DNA of 64,000 nt. Origin: Limnanthes douglasii subsp. nivea. Lineage: Eukaryota > Streptophyta > Magnoliopsida > Brassicales > Limnanthaceae. Position 1 is the stretch's first letter. Every line of letters starts with the position of its first letter. Shown here piece by piece: positions 1 through 10,900 of the stretch. Location of the stretch: the NCBI GenBank assembly GCA_036936605.1, contig JAUPFV010000001.1:212829138-212893137 (forward strand). The letters are read 5' to 3'. The position numbers and the translations under genes are program-made. The notes under the pieces are model-generated. The model was not told where the DNA came from. It searched no databases and was given only the letters and a program-made list of their open reading frames with translations.

Positions 1-904
1 TTGAAACCTTTTTATCAGGCAGCAGTTTCTTACAATTATTATTTGAATGACCAATATGAGCGCAATTACTACAATACAAAGGGATGTTGTCATACACAAG
101 ATCGATCCAGTAGCTATCATATTCACCAAACTTTATCTGGATCTTATGAACTAAAGGGTTAGAGATATCTACTTCAACCCAAAACCTGCAGCAATTTTGT
201 CTAGCCCTGTTAACAGAAGGCACCCACACCTTCAAAGGAATTCCCAAAACCTTCGCTATTTCACTAATAGTAGAGTTATTAAATAATAATTCCGGTAAAC
301 TTGGAAGAGAGACCCAAATCGGCGTAAACGGGCATTCAAGATTTGGATCGAAACATGGAGTCCATTTTAACAGTCTCATTGTTTTACTTCCCAAAACCCA
401 TACATTTCTTGACCAAAGCTTCTTGAAATCTTCTATTTCTGTAAATTCAACAAAGATATGTCTGTAATCCCAGACATGAACACTAAAGCTACTAGCAAAG
501 TCGAATTTAGATAAAACTTTCTTGAAGATCTCCATTGAAGGTTTTCCAGTTGCAAATTTGGCTATTAATGTGTGCGTTGAGATCTTCATTAACTGCTCCT
601 TATCACCAATATCAAATGTGATTACCGGAAATTCATTCGTAAGAGAAACAGAGACATTTGAATGCTCAAACTCTGTTCTTCTGGGTTTCAACATATCAGC
701 ATGAGATCCCTTCTGAGATTTATCATTGCCCTTCTCTTTAATTCTCTCTTCAAAGATCGGATTGGAGATTATATTGCAATCAGTACCAGGTAACTCAGAA
801 TTCTGCATACCCTTCTTGATTTCCAGATTTCTTGCCTTAGACATAACTGCATTCCTAAGCGTAGGAAAATCCTCAGTCGAAGTAATCTTATGGCTATTAG
901 ACAT
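1..904 (-). CDS. LINE A ORF1 (DUF4283-type, CCHC zinc knuckle), partial, open
   Basis: On the minus strand an ATG at 904-902 opens a frame that runs without a stop for 301 codons to the window edge. The product looks like ORF1p of plant L1-type LINEs, an RNA-binding protein that coats the element's transcript. The middle is a DUF4283-like domain (motifs DYRHIFVEF, NVWVLGSKTMRLLKW, PIWVSLPSLP). Near the edge is a CCHC knuckle, CSNCAHIGHSNNNC, encoded at 73-32. It aligns along its length with ORF1 of LINE B (for example HIFVEF/HIFIEF and YCSNCAHIGH/YCNTCFHLGH). The downstream part of ORF1 and all of ORF2 lie outside the window. The lack of any stop makes this the best preserved transposon frame here, so it may be a young copy. 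Family assignment is firm; intactness beyond the edge is unknown. Confidence 0.88.
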   Translation of the reverse strand, partial: MSNSHKITSTEDFPTLRNAVMSKARNLEIKKGMQNSELPGTDCNIISNPIFEERIKEKGNDKSQKGSHADMLKPRRTEFEHSNVSVSLTNEFPVITFDIGDKEQLMKISTHTLIAKFATGKPSMEIFKKVLSKFDFASSFSVHVWDYRHIFVEFTEIEDFKKLWSRNVWVLGSKTMRLLKWTPCFDPNLECPFTPIWVSLPSLPELLFNNSTISEIAKVLGIPLKVWVPSVNRARQNCCRFWVEVDISNPLVHKIQIKFGEYDSYWIDLVYDNIPLYCSNCAHIGHSNNNCKKLLPDKKVS

Positions 905-1309
905 TCTCTTAAAAAAGGAGGGAACAGATTACATAAGAAAGATTCAACGAGAGAATCAAAAATTCAAAACAATTCAGACTCTATTCTTGTTCAAGAACAG
1001 AGTTTCTCCAAAAACCTCATTTTTTACCTTGATTAGTCTCAGGGAAACTAGAATAAGTTCGTATTTTCTTTTAGTTTTTTTATAATTAATAACATAAAAT
1101 ATAAAAAAAACTAAATTTAAAATTTAAGTTTTAAAAGAATAAGGATCCGTAATCTTTTTAGATCCGTTCGAAGCAGCTGCTGTTATTTGGTTCCTCTAAT
1201 AAATGAAATCAAAATTGAAGTTTAACATAGCAGTGTTCGTTCATTTAAAATAAAATTACTTATTTCCGTTGAAGACAAGGTATTGGAGATGTACTTCTAT
1301 ACTAATAAT
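905..1309. other. Divergent interval between LINE A and LINE B
   Basis: The part nearest 905 (to roughly 1040-1080) is probably the short 5' untranslated leader of the minus-strand LINE A. Read on the minus strand it contains CTCTGTTCTTGAA, which is also present near the 5' end of LINE C. The exact 5' end and TSD of LINE A could not be fixed. The rest is AT-rich with no credible gene. Confidence 0.5.
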
Positions 1310-1321
1310 AATTAATAATTA
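1310..1321 (+). repeat. LINE B target-site duplication, 5' copy
   Basis: AATTAATAATTA directly precedes LINE B and recurs exactly at 7234-7245, right after the A-rich tail. The sequence is low complexity, so chance is possible, but both copies sit where the element's ends are expected. Confidence 0.75.
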
Positions 1322-1365
1322 GGTTCCTTTGGTGATTTTCTTCATCACCCTTCTTGCTTCTAGCC

Positions 1366-2715
1366 ATGGATTCTAACTCTTTAAACCTTAATTCCCCTGA
1401 AAAGTTTCCTTCTCTTCTTAAGGAAGGTGAAGCAACCAAGCCTAATAAAACCTTTGCAGAAACTGTTAAACAATCTATTCCTTCTCTTGTCCATAGTCCT
1501 GACCTTAAACCTGAGTATTTCAAGCAATCTGGGGATCATTTTTCAGTGCAGTTTTTGAATGACGTTAAGAGTTTTCTTCTTGAAAATTCATCAACAACTG
1601 TTGTCTGCAATTTTAAGGATGAAATTCCGCGGAAATCAGTTCTTGAAGCTTTTCTTCAGAACTTTAAGTTTAAAGGTTCGTATAAGTTTTGTAGCCTTGA
1701 TTTGAGGCATATCTTCATCGAGTTCCAGTTAAAGGCAGATGTGAGTAGTATTTGGTCCAAATACGTTTGGAATATTGAAGGTAAATCGATGAGAATCCTT
1801 CGCTGGGATTCTGATTTTGATAAAAGGTATGAGTGTTCGAAGGCTCTGGTCTGGGTTCGTTTGGAGAGAGTTCCTGAGTTCATGTATAATAAATCTATTA
1901 TACATAGTTTAGCCTCTTCTATTGGAACCACATATAGAGTTATAGTCCCTGAAAACAAAGCTCTCGTGAACGCTTGTTACGCTCATGTTGAGCTTGATGT
2001 TTCGATACCTCTTAAATATAGACTCTAGGCTGGTTTTGGCTCGAATGAGGGGTGTTGGATTAACATAAGCTACAAGAACATGCCTCCTTATTGTAATACT
2101 TGCTTCCATCTTGGCCATAAGGATAGTGAGTGCAAAAAGAAACTTCAAACTGTTAAAGATAATGAAAAGATTGACAATTGTGATGTGAATTGTGAAGAAA
2201 GATGTGAAGAAAGTGTTAATGATGTCAGTAAGAAGGTTGAAACTGTTAACGTTAGGAAAAAAGCTGGTGTTGTGGAAGAAGACTCTCGTTGTGGTCCAAG
2301 AACTTCAAATGTGAACTCTAGTAACTCCCAATTCTTTAGTAAAGATTATAGAAGAAAGCTGAGGTCTATTATCAATACCAAGGATCATGTCTCTCAGGTG
2401 AATGATTCTATTGTAGGTGAAGACCTTAATGTGGATAACAATATGGAAGTGATTTGGGCCCTGCATAGAATTGAACATGACTTTGATCAAAGTACTCACC
2501 AGTCTGAGGATAATGCCTTGATTGAAGATATTGTAAGTTGTGATAACACTCCGAGAAATCAGACTGTTAACAAAGGTTTTGACTCTATTATAAGTGGGAA
2601 GATTGAGTCTCAATTGAAGAAGGGGAAAACTAAGAAGCTCGCCATTAATTCTCTATCTATGAAAGGAGGAAAATCGAAACAAAAATCTTTATCTGACAAT
2701 GATAAAGATCACTAA
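1366..2715 (+). pseudogene. LINE B ORF1, one in-frame stop
   Basis: The ATG at 1366 is chosen because it sits in a good plant context (GCCATGG); an earlier in-frame TTG at 1354 is not a plausible start. The encoded protein has a DUF4283-like domain (motifs HIFIEF, IEGKSMRILRWD, ALVWVRLERVPEF). A TAG at 2026-2028 interrupts it. After the stop the same frame continues with a CCHC knuckle, CNTCFHLGHKDSEC (about 2095-2136), and a lysine-rich acidic tail to the stop at 2713-2715. Alignment with LINE A ORF1 puts a Gln opposite the TAG, so a single CAG-to-TAG change explains the break. The 3' end overlaps the ORF2 start by 17 nt. Role by family: nucleic-acid binding in the LINE ribonucleoprotein. 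Confidence 0.9.
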
Positions 2716-5700
2716 TTGGAATGCTCGCGGCCTGAATAATAAGCCTACGTTGAGGAGGCTTCTTTCTGTTATCAAAGATAATAATTCTAAGATTGTGTCT
2801 ATTCAAGAGCCAATGGCTGACTCTTGTAAGTTGAGTGGTGTGACTGATGTTCTTGGCTTCCAGAATTCTTTTTCTAACTGTTCCAACAAGATTTGGATCT
2901 TCTGTAAGGATGATGTTGTGATTGATATCCTTGATGATCATGTTTAGTTGGTTAACATGTTGGTTTCTTATCCTAACTGCAATTCTCTGTTTAATTTCTT
3001 GGTGGTTTATGCTAAGAGTCAAAGGATGCTTAGAAGGGATCTATGGAATCAGATGAAAGTATTTGCTCCTGTGGATGTTCCTTGGATCATTACTGGCGAC
3101 TTTAATGCCATTACGTGTACTGAAGATCAGGTTGGTTGTTCTAATTTTGATCATAATAGTGCAAATGACCTTAATGAGACTATCAGGCTTTGTAATCTTG
3201 AGGAAGTTGGTTACATTCGTTCGAGGTTCACTTGGAATAGGGAGACTCGTTGGAAAAGGTTGGATAGAACTTTGGTTAATGACAAGTGGATCAGCACCTT
3301 TATGGATACCAAGGTTTATCACATGGTCAGAATTTGTTCTGACCATGCTCTCTTCTTTATTCAATTTAATCAGGCTCCTAATAATATTAACTACAAGAAG
3401 AGTTTCAAGTTTGTTAATGCTTGGATTGATGATGTTAGTTTTTTAAGTACTGTTAAGGAGAACTGGGGCCTGCATTGCAATGAGAATCAGGGTCAGGTTT
3501 TCTGGTATAAGTTGAGGAAGCTCAAGTTTTGTCTTAAGAAGTGGAATTTGAATATCTTTGGCAACATTTTCAGTAAGGTGAAAGAGACTGCTAAGGTTGT
3601 TAGAAGAATGGAGCTCATTCATGCTGAATCCAATAGTAGTTCTTCTAAGTCTGATCTTTCGAAAGCTAATAGTTTATACTTAAAGGCTCTCAGAAATGAA
3701 GAAAGCTTTTGGCGTCAGAAGTGCTACAATGGGTGGATAAAATATGGTTATGGTAACACCAAGTTATTCCATGCTTTTGTCTCTAAAAACAGAAGGCGTA
3801 ATTCTATTAAAGGGATTAAAGACAATGGGTCTTGGCTTGATAACCCTTTAGATATTTCTAACTCTGCCGTGTGTTATTTTAAGTCCATTTTATCCTCTTT
3901 TTCTTATTCCAATAGAGATGAAGAGACTTTATGTATGCAGCATGAGATCTTCAGTAGTATTCCTAATATGGTTAGCCACGATGATAGTAATTATATCATT
4001 AGGCAGACTAATAAAGAAGAGGTTTGGAGTGTAATTGCTAATATGAAGTCGGATAGTGCTCCCGGGCTAGATGGTTTTAACATCCTTTTCTTCAAATTTT
4101 GTTGGTCTATTATTAATACTGATTTATGCAATGCTCTAAAATTTTATCTTTTAGGAAATGACATTCCTGGAGGAGTCTTTGCAACTGGTCTTTGCCTTGT
4201 TCCTAAGTGTGCTAATCCTACTGATTGGAAGGCTTTTAGGCCGATAAGTCTATGTTCAGTTTTTAATAGAATCTTTTCCAATCTTATAAACTCTAGACTT
4301 TCTATTATACTGCCTAACATTATTTCTAAAATGCAAGGTGCTTTTGTCAAAGGGAGTTTGATCCATGATAATATTCTAATTGCGAAAGAATTGGTGCGTG
4401 ACATTGATAGGAAACCTAAATCTGGCAATGCTATTATACAATTAGATATGCCTAAAGCTTTTGATAAGCTTTCTCATGCATTCATTCTTAGAGTTCTTAA
4501 ATGCTTTGGTTTTTCTGATAATTGTATTAAATTAATAACAAAAATGATTACAAATATTCATATTTTATTGCTTATAAATGGTTCTAGCTATGGATACTTT
4601 AAACAGAACAAAGGTATTAGGCAAGGAGACCCTTTGTCTCCCAACTTGTTTATCCTAGCTGAGGATGTGCTACTTCGTGGCATTTACAAGATTTTTGAGA
4701 ACAATAAGCCTATTTAATATGCTTTTAGATCTAACTTACTGGTGCCTTGTTTAGCGTTTGCAGATGACGTCTTGATTTTTACCAACTGTAAGGCTGATTT
4801 TATTGCTTTGCTTGGTAGCTTGTTTGATAAGTATCATCTTGTCTCTGGGAAGTCTGTAAACAAAGACAAAACAAAGGTTATTATTTCCAGAAAAGTTAAT
4901 TATGCTGCTGCAAACAATATAAAGATTTAAGCTGGGTACAATGCTGATTACTTGCCATTCAACTACTTAGGGATAACCATTGCTAGTAGCAACAAAGGGA
5001 AGTTCTTTCAGTCTCTTTTGGATAAGATTCATGATAGAATTGTGGTTTGGGATCTTAAAAACCTATCGTTTGGGGGCAGGTTGACTCTTATTAATTCTGT
5101 TTTAATGCCTATTGTCTTCTATTGGATGCAGAATTCCTTTATTCCTAATATCATTATTAAGAAGCTTGAAGGATGCTTTAATAGATTTCTTTGGAGGTCT
5201 AGCTATAATGTTAAGACTATTCATTGGGCTAGTTGGTATCAGCTTTGTAAGCCTTATGCTGAGGGCGGGCTAAACATCAAAAGTCTTTGTGATGTTCAAA
5301 CTGCTTTCTCTTATAAACTATGGTATCTTTTCAGGAGAAATAATAGTTTATGGGCTTCTCTAATGCACAAGACCTATTGTAAAGACTCCCATGCTCTTAA
5401 AGTTGTTTGCAAAAACACTGACTCAGTAGTGTGGAATAGGCTTTCTGTGATTAAAGACTCTGCTGATAAGAACATAAAATGGAGGCTGGGTCAGGGGTTT
5501 ATTGATTTCTGGCTAGAAGACTGGCATAATAGACCTCCTTTGATAAGTGATACTAACTCATTTAGATGGGTTTTAAGTGCTAGTGTGTGTTCATTTTGGA
5601 AAGCTGATAGCTGGGATTATAATGTGCTTCATAATATATTACCTCATGATAGAGTTAATCATATATCTAAATATAAAATTGACGCTAATAAGTCTGATGA

Positions 5701-6805
5701 AATCATTTGGAAGCTTTCTACTAGTAAGGAGTTTGATTTAAACTCTACTTGGAATAATATCAGGCATAGTAATCCTAAGTCTGGTCTTTTTTCTTGTATG
5801 TGGAATCATTCTACTCCTAAGAAGTACTCGTTTTTGTGTTGGAATCTCATCAAGGGCTATATTCCTCTCGATTCTATCCTTATGAGAAAGCATGTCACAA
5901 TGGTTTCTAAGTGCCAGTTCTGTCAAAATTGTGAAGAGATGAACCATCTCTTCATCAGTTGTTGTTTTTCTTCGCCAGTTTGGAACTATTTTAGTAGTTT
6001 GTTCAGGATTAATGTTAGAAGACATATGGTTATGTCTCATGTCTTGCATATTTGGTTTAGTTTTTCTAAGTCTAAGTGTCACATTACTCGCATTATTGCT
6101 CAGGTGATTTGTTGGGTTATCTGGAGAAACAGAAACTTATCAAAGTTTGGTGATTCTCTAGATAATGTTCATAAGGTCATTGAAAGAGTTGTTCACATAA
6201 TTATCAGTCTCGATTTAGCTAATGTAATTACTTATAAGCATTGGACTAAAGTTGGTTTTGCTGATATTTCTCTAGGGTGTTGTTCAGTTATCAATAATCG
6301 CAAAGTTTCGAGTTACCTGAGGTGAATCGCTCCGAATATGGGGAGGATGAAACTTAACGTGGATGGCTCGTGCAATAATTTTGGGGAGGCCAGCACTGGG
6401 ATTCTGATTCGTAACTCCGATGGTGATGTCCTCTTGGGTCGTGGCTCTCTCCCGGGCAAGATTAACCCTTTTTTTGCTGAAATCAGCGCATTAGTCGAAG
6501 GTTTAATTATCTGTAAGCAAAATCAGTGGGTTAATGTTTATGTAGAATCCGATAATTTGATTCTTATAAACCTTTTAGCTACTAGAAAAGAGGCTTGGTA
6601 CCTGTTTGATTCTCTGGCTATTTGTAGATCGTTAATTCATTCAAGAATGACGATCAGGCATGTCTCGCGTCTCCAAAACCAGTGTGCGGACTGGATTGCG
6701 AAATCTGTGTTGAACTTGAAGCGGAATATCCAGTTTGTATCTCCTCCTGATGAACTTTGCTCGATTGTGTTGTTGGAGAGTCTTGGGGTAGGTTACGTTT
6801 CTTAG
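2699..6805 (+). pseudogene. LINE B ORF2: endonuclease-RT-RNase H polyprotein with four in-frame stops
   Basis: One reading frame from ATG 2699 to the stop at 6803-6805, interrupted by TAG 2945, TAA 4715, TAA 4928 and TGA 6323, with no frame change. Domains in order: APE-type endonuclease (ITNWNARGL, IQEPM, ITGDFNAI, and the SDH motif near 3340), reverse transcriptase (LDMPKAFDKL near 4443, [11 protein letters not shown] near 4620, catalytic FADD near 4758), a zf-RVT zinc region (CQFCQNCEEMNHLFISCC, about 5912-5966) and RNase H from 6338 (LNVDGS, AEISAL, VESDN, CADWIAK). All key catalytic residues are visible. Compared with LINE C, TAG 2945 faces Gln and TGA 6323 faces Trp. The protein would nick target DNA and prime cDNA synthesis there. 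Confidence 0.92.
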
Positions 6806-7233
6806 TCTGTATCGAATTTGGCTTGTGATGAAGATGAATCGATTTAGGGTTAGGACAGTGAAGAAGATTTGGATCGTCTGATTTTTCGGTGCACACCACC
6901 CAGTTCTAAACCTTTCTCTTCAGTTGAAGAGAAAGGGTATCGCAGATGAGCGTCAACCTTATCGAACCAAAAGATCTTTTGGTTTAATGGAGTTTTTGGG
7001 GTTTGGTTATGGTGGAGAGGCTGAAGCTGGGCGTCAGGGGTCGAAGGGTTGAAGCTGTGGAGGCATGACCTTTGGTGTTTTGCTATCGGATTTAGGATGA
7101 GGGATCAGATTGACTTCTTTTGTCAATTTTGACCCATTTCCTTATTTTTTGGTCTTATTATTTTTAAGGCCTTTAGTTTGTAATTTGATACTTTTGAATC
7201 CTTCTTAATAAAATGTTTTCTTTTGCTTAAAAA
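6806..7233 (+). other. LINE B 3' UTR and A-rich tail
   Basis: There is no coding sequence. The end reads AATAAAATG, then a T-rich stretch, TTGCTT and an A run into the duplication. LINE C ends in almost the same way (AATAAAAT ... TTGCTTAAAAAA at about 55003-55028), supporting a shared 3' end recognised by related RTs. Confidence 0.75.
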
Positions 7234-7245
7234 AATTAATAATTA
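7234..7245 (+). repeat. LINE B target-site duplication, 3' copy
   Basis: Exact copy of 1310-1321 immediately after the A tail. Confidence 0.75.
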
Positions 7246-7789
7246 TAATCATTTAAAAGATTTGATTGGAAAAATAGTAAATTAAATTAAATATAAGCTT
7301 ACTACTATTTATAACCGTAGTACACAAGTCAATGGGGATGCAAGTTTTAAAACGCGACGCTACCATTAATTGGTTATAAGAGGCCAAAAGTCTTTATGAT
7401 TCCAATAAATGAATATACACATTAGTCATTACTCATTAGTACATTGATGGGATCAAAGTAATCTGAACCCTAAGTCAATATACAAATATACATTAAAATA
7501 ACATAAAAGAATAAGACAAAAATATTCACTCTCCTACTAACCAACCAACAATTATATGTCTATTTAATACACAAATTATTTTATCATTCTCTCAATTTAA
7601 ATATATTTTAAAGAAAGAATAAAAATAAAACTATTTTATAACTCATGAATCATAATTGGTGTTTCTTTGCCGTGAAAGGGAAGCGAGACACAATCATACA
7701 ATAAATATATTGAAAATAAAATATCATATATAATTTAATTTAATAAATGAAAGTAAAAACAGTGGGTATAGAAAATTAGAAATTAGATG
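7246..7789. other. Upstream intergenic region of the RING-TMEM185 gene
   Basis: AT-rich sequence without ORFs or recognisable repeats. It should contain the distal promoter of the host gene that begins near 7.87 kb. No motif could be assigned. Confidence 0.4.
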
Positions 7790-7976
7790 CTTCTCCTGTT
7801 GTATCTCTCTCTATAATCGTCTCTTCTACAATTGTGAGAGAGAGTGTGTTGTCTCTTTCGCAGTGGTATAATATAAGCGTTTTCTTTCTAGTGAGAGAAA
7901 AAGAGACTTGCTGTTTCTCTCCTGTTTATGGTGTTTTTGGGGGTTGTGCTTTTCTAGAAAGAGAACAAGACAGAGG
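7790..7976 (+). promoter_or_regulatory. Core promoter and 5' leader of host gene, with a 9-codon uORF
   Basis: CT-rich pyrimidine patches (about 7790-7860) surround a TATA-like TATAATATAA at 7867-7876, followed by a CT/GA-rich leader. If transcription starts about 30 bp downstream, the leader contains a short upstream ORF: ATG at 7928-7930, stop TAG at 7955-7957, 9 codons, ending 19 nt before the main ATG. Such a uORF could lower translation of the main frame. The TSS is inferred, not seen. Confidence 0.5.
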
Positions 7977-10900
7977 ATGAGCTGGAGAAGAGTGTTGAAG
8001 TCTGCACAGGCCTTGTCGGCGCATGGTCTTCTTTTCTATTTCACCTTATTGCTCGTTTTTAAGCTCGACCATGTCGTCTCCTATTCCTGGTGGTAATAAT
8101 TATGTAGTTTCCGTTTAGATTCATTGATTGCTTCAATTTTGATCGTATTTAGTTTTGAATTGGAGATACATTTATGATCCTATGTATACTTATTCGGGTC
8201 TGTTTCTTTTTTCCTTATTAGGGTTCATTGACTTCATAATTATTGTTTCCTTATCAGGACTTGTTCAGTTCACTAGAATAAATTGATTTTTGTTGTTGTT
8301 ATTTAACGAGGGGAAGAGGGTTTTAAGAGTGGTTAAGATTTTTAACTCTTCTTCACCTTTAAAGTAGGGGTTTGTGCTTAAGCAATTTGTTCATTGTAGA
8401 TGATTGTAATTTTGTTTTAGAGGAGTAGTTTTGTGAAGTATTAGTTTAGTGGCATACTATTCTTGATCTGACTGCCGTAAATGTACTGACTTTGATATGC
8501 AGGGCCATATTCTTCCCCATTTGGATATTCCATGTTGTTGTTGCGCGTGGAAGATTCTCCTTGCCTGCTCCATCTGTTCCGCGCAATCGTCATGTATGTG
8601 TAACATTCACAAGGGATATCTGACTTTGCCTTGCGAATCGTTTTTGTTGCCACTTGATCATCTTTCATGATCATAGTTTGCAAACTTTTGACTATTGAAA
8701 TTTATCTTTGTTGTTGCACAGTGGGCACCTTGCCATGCCATTGTCGCCACACCATTGCTTATCGCATTCGAGCTGCTCCTCTGTATATATCTTGAGAGTG
8801 TTTATGGTATAATTCAACACCCTGCTGTGCTTTTTTATATTTCAAGGGCCACGTAATGCTATTCCATTCATCTTGCTTTACGATTTAACACTTCCAGTTT
8901 GAAACTTAAGTAAAATTAGGATTATCAACAGACTTATTGTTTACATGGTGGTATTCAAATTTAGCCTGTTAAAATTGCATAGATTTGTGTTTAACATCAC
9001 TTTGACGAAAATTCTTGTACAGGGGGCTTCCAACTAAATGGTGTTTGATGGTTTTTATTTTTCACAGTTTATGGTTCTGCTGCTATAAGCTTGAAGGTCG
9101 TCTTTCTTCCACTGTTGGCATTTGAAATGATTATCCTCATAGACAACTTCAGGTACATCATTGTCAGTGTCACCAATGTCTTACAAATTACAGTTGTGTT
9201 TTCTGTCCAGATATGAGCGTATGGTGTATTACTTTATGGATTGTATATCTAAGTCGAAATTGAGTTAAATATGAATATTCAGAAGAGGGAGGGAGGTAGG
9301 AGAGAGAGCTGAGATCTTCATTTTCATTTCTAAATATAGTTACCCAAGTGCTAACTTAAGTAGAAGGAAAAATTGTGAGTCTAAATGGAAGGAGAACTGA
9401 GAATTAGAGCAAGTAAGGAAACTGGTATAACAATTTCCCCAATAACATACTGTTGTGAGATATTTGATCTCATTAAAAAATCGGAATCGGAGAAGAAATA
9501 CGACTGTGTAATGTAGAATCTAGTTTTTGGAAATAGCTTGCTTGACATAACAAGAGCAAAAACACTTGTTATCGATTTGATAAAACCTTTTCAACTCGGA
9601 AAAGAATGAGTTGGGTTTCAAATTCAATTCACAGTTATTTTAAGATTGCAAGGTGTTTTGGGAGCAGCTCACAATTAATTATGAAAAAATGTTTGTTTAA
9701 CAAGATTCCGTTGCAAGTATTTACAAAAGACTTTTAACAGATTAGCTAAAGCTTTTGATGGCTTTGAAGGTGTTTGCATTTCACCGTTTTTGTGTATATA
9801 TTAGTAAGGAAATTCGAAGGGCTGCAGATGTAAATTTTCTAAAAGCTTAAACGGAGTACATTTCTGGCCGAGCCAACGGGCAAAGAGTAGAAGTTGTCTG
9901 TTTTACTTTCTCTTATTCTCTGATATAAAGGTATAATTTGTTAGCACCGTTGTATATGATATTCCATAGATGAGACCATGGTTTCAGTGACGCAGTTATA
10001 GTGCGATCATTCTCAAATATACTCTTAAGTTAGAATAGATGGATTAGTTATAAAAGGATAATTGTAACGTGGTTCTAAGAGTAATGGGCATGATAACACA
10101 TAGAGAGAAGTTCAAGGTTATACTGTTGGTTATAAGAATGTAAATATATAAATTTTGATGATTGATATTTTTTACTTCTTCAGAATGTGTAGGTCCTTAT
10201 TGCCGGGAGATGAAGAAGGACTGGGGGATGAAGCAATATGGGAGACTCTGCCAGTAAGTTTATAGTTGTATGTCCTACTTTAATGCCTTTGTAAATTATT
10301 GGTTATTTTGGTTGTTATGTTATGAGTTATACTGTGGAGGTCTTAAATGATTGAAATTGCTCGATGAAGAGTGTTGCAAAATGTTGCTGTCATGGACTTT
10401 TTGGACCTTTTATACTTTTGAAATGGAGAAGTATGAAAGTGTAAGTCTTTCCAGGGAGAAATTACTAGATAGCTTTAGGCTAGTTGAATATATATTACCA
10501 ATAACACTTCAGGCTTTATAAAGAAGAAACTTTTACATACCAAAAAAAAGAGAAGAAACTTTTTTCGTAGATTTATATTCTTACATCTACACTTATGCAT
10601 GCAGTGGTTGTGACTTGGCATGTTCATCTAAGTTCCATCCCTATTCTATTAGCCAAACTATAATTAACAGTCTCGACAAAATACTACAACTACAAGTACA
10701 AGGGCAAAAGACTGGGTAGATATAGATACTACTAGCACAGTCTGTTATTTTTATTATTACTATGTTTTAGTTTTTGTAACATTTAGTTCCCTTAATCACA
10801 CATGTATAGCAGTGAGCACTTTCAACATAAGAAGTCTTTGAATATGGAATATTATTGATCTGTTTCAAGTATATCGGAAAGCAATGTGTGAAAGTTCTAT

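Larger units (their letters stand above)
1322..7233 (+). mobile_element. LINE B: nearly full-length plant L1-type non-LTR retrotransposon
   Basis: A 5.9-kb element with a short leader of about 44 bp, ORF1 (1366-2715), overlapping ORF2 (2699-6805), a 3' UTR and an AATAAA-containing end running into an A tail. It is flanked by a 12-bp duplication. ORF2 carries endonuclease, reverse transcriptase, a zinc-binding zf-RVT region and RNase H, the plant L1 architecture. Coding capacity is broken by one stop in ORF1 and four in ORF2, but no frameshift was found in about 5.4 kb. It must depend on another copy for any movement. Confidence 0.92.

Noticed and set aside
1302..1523. A 73-codon minus-strand ORF at the LINE B start.
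   Set aside because: Shadow of LINE B ORF1, which has better codon content and family motifs.
3041..3446. Open frames on both strands over the LINE B endonuclease.
   Set aside because: Out-of-frame shadows of the ORF2 coding sequence.
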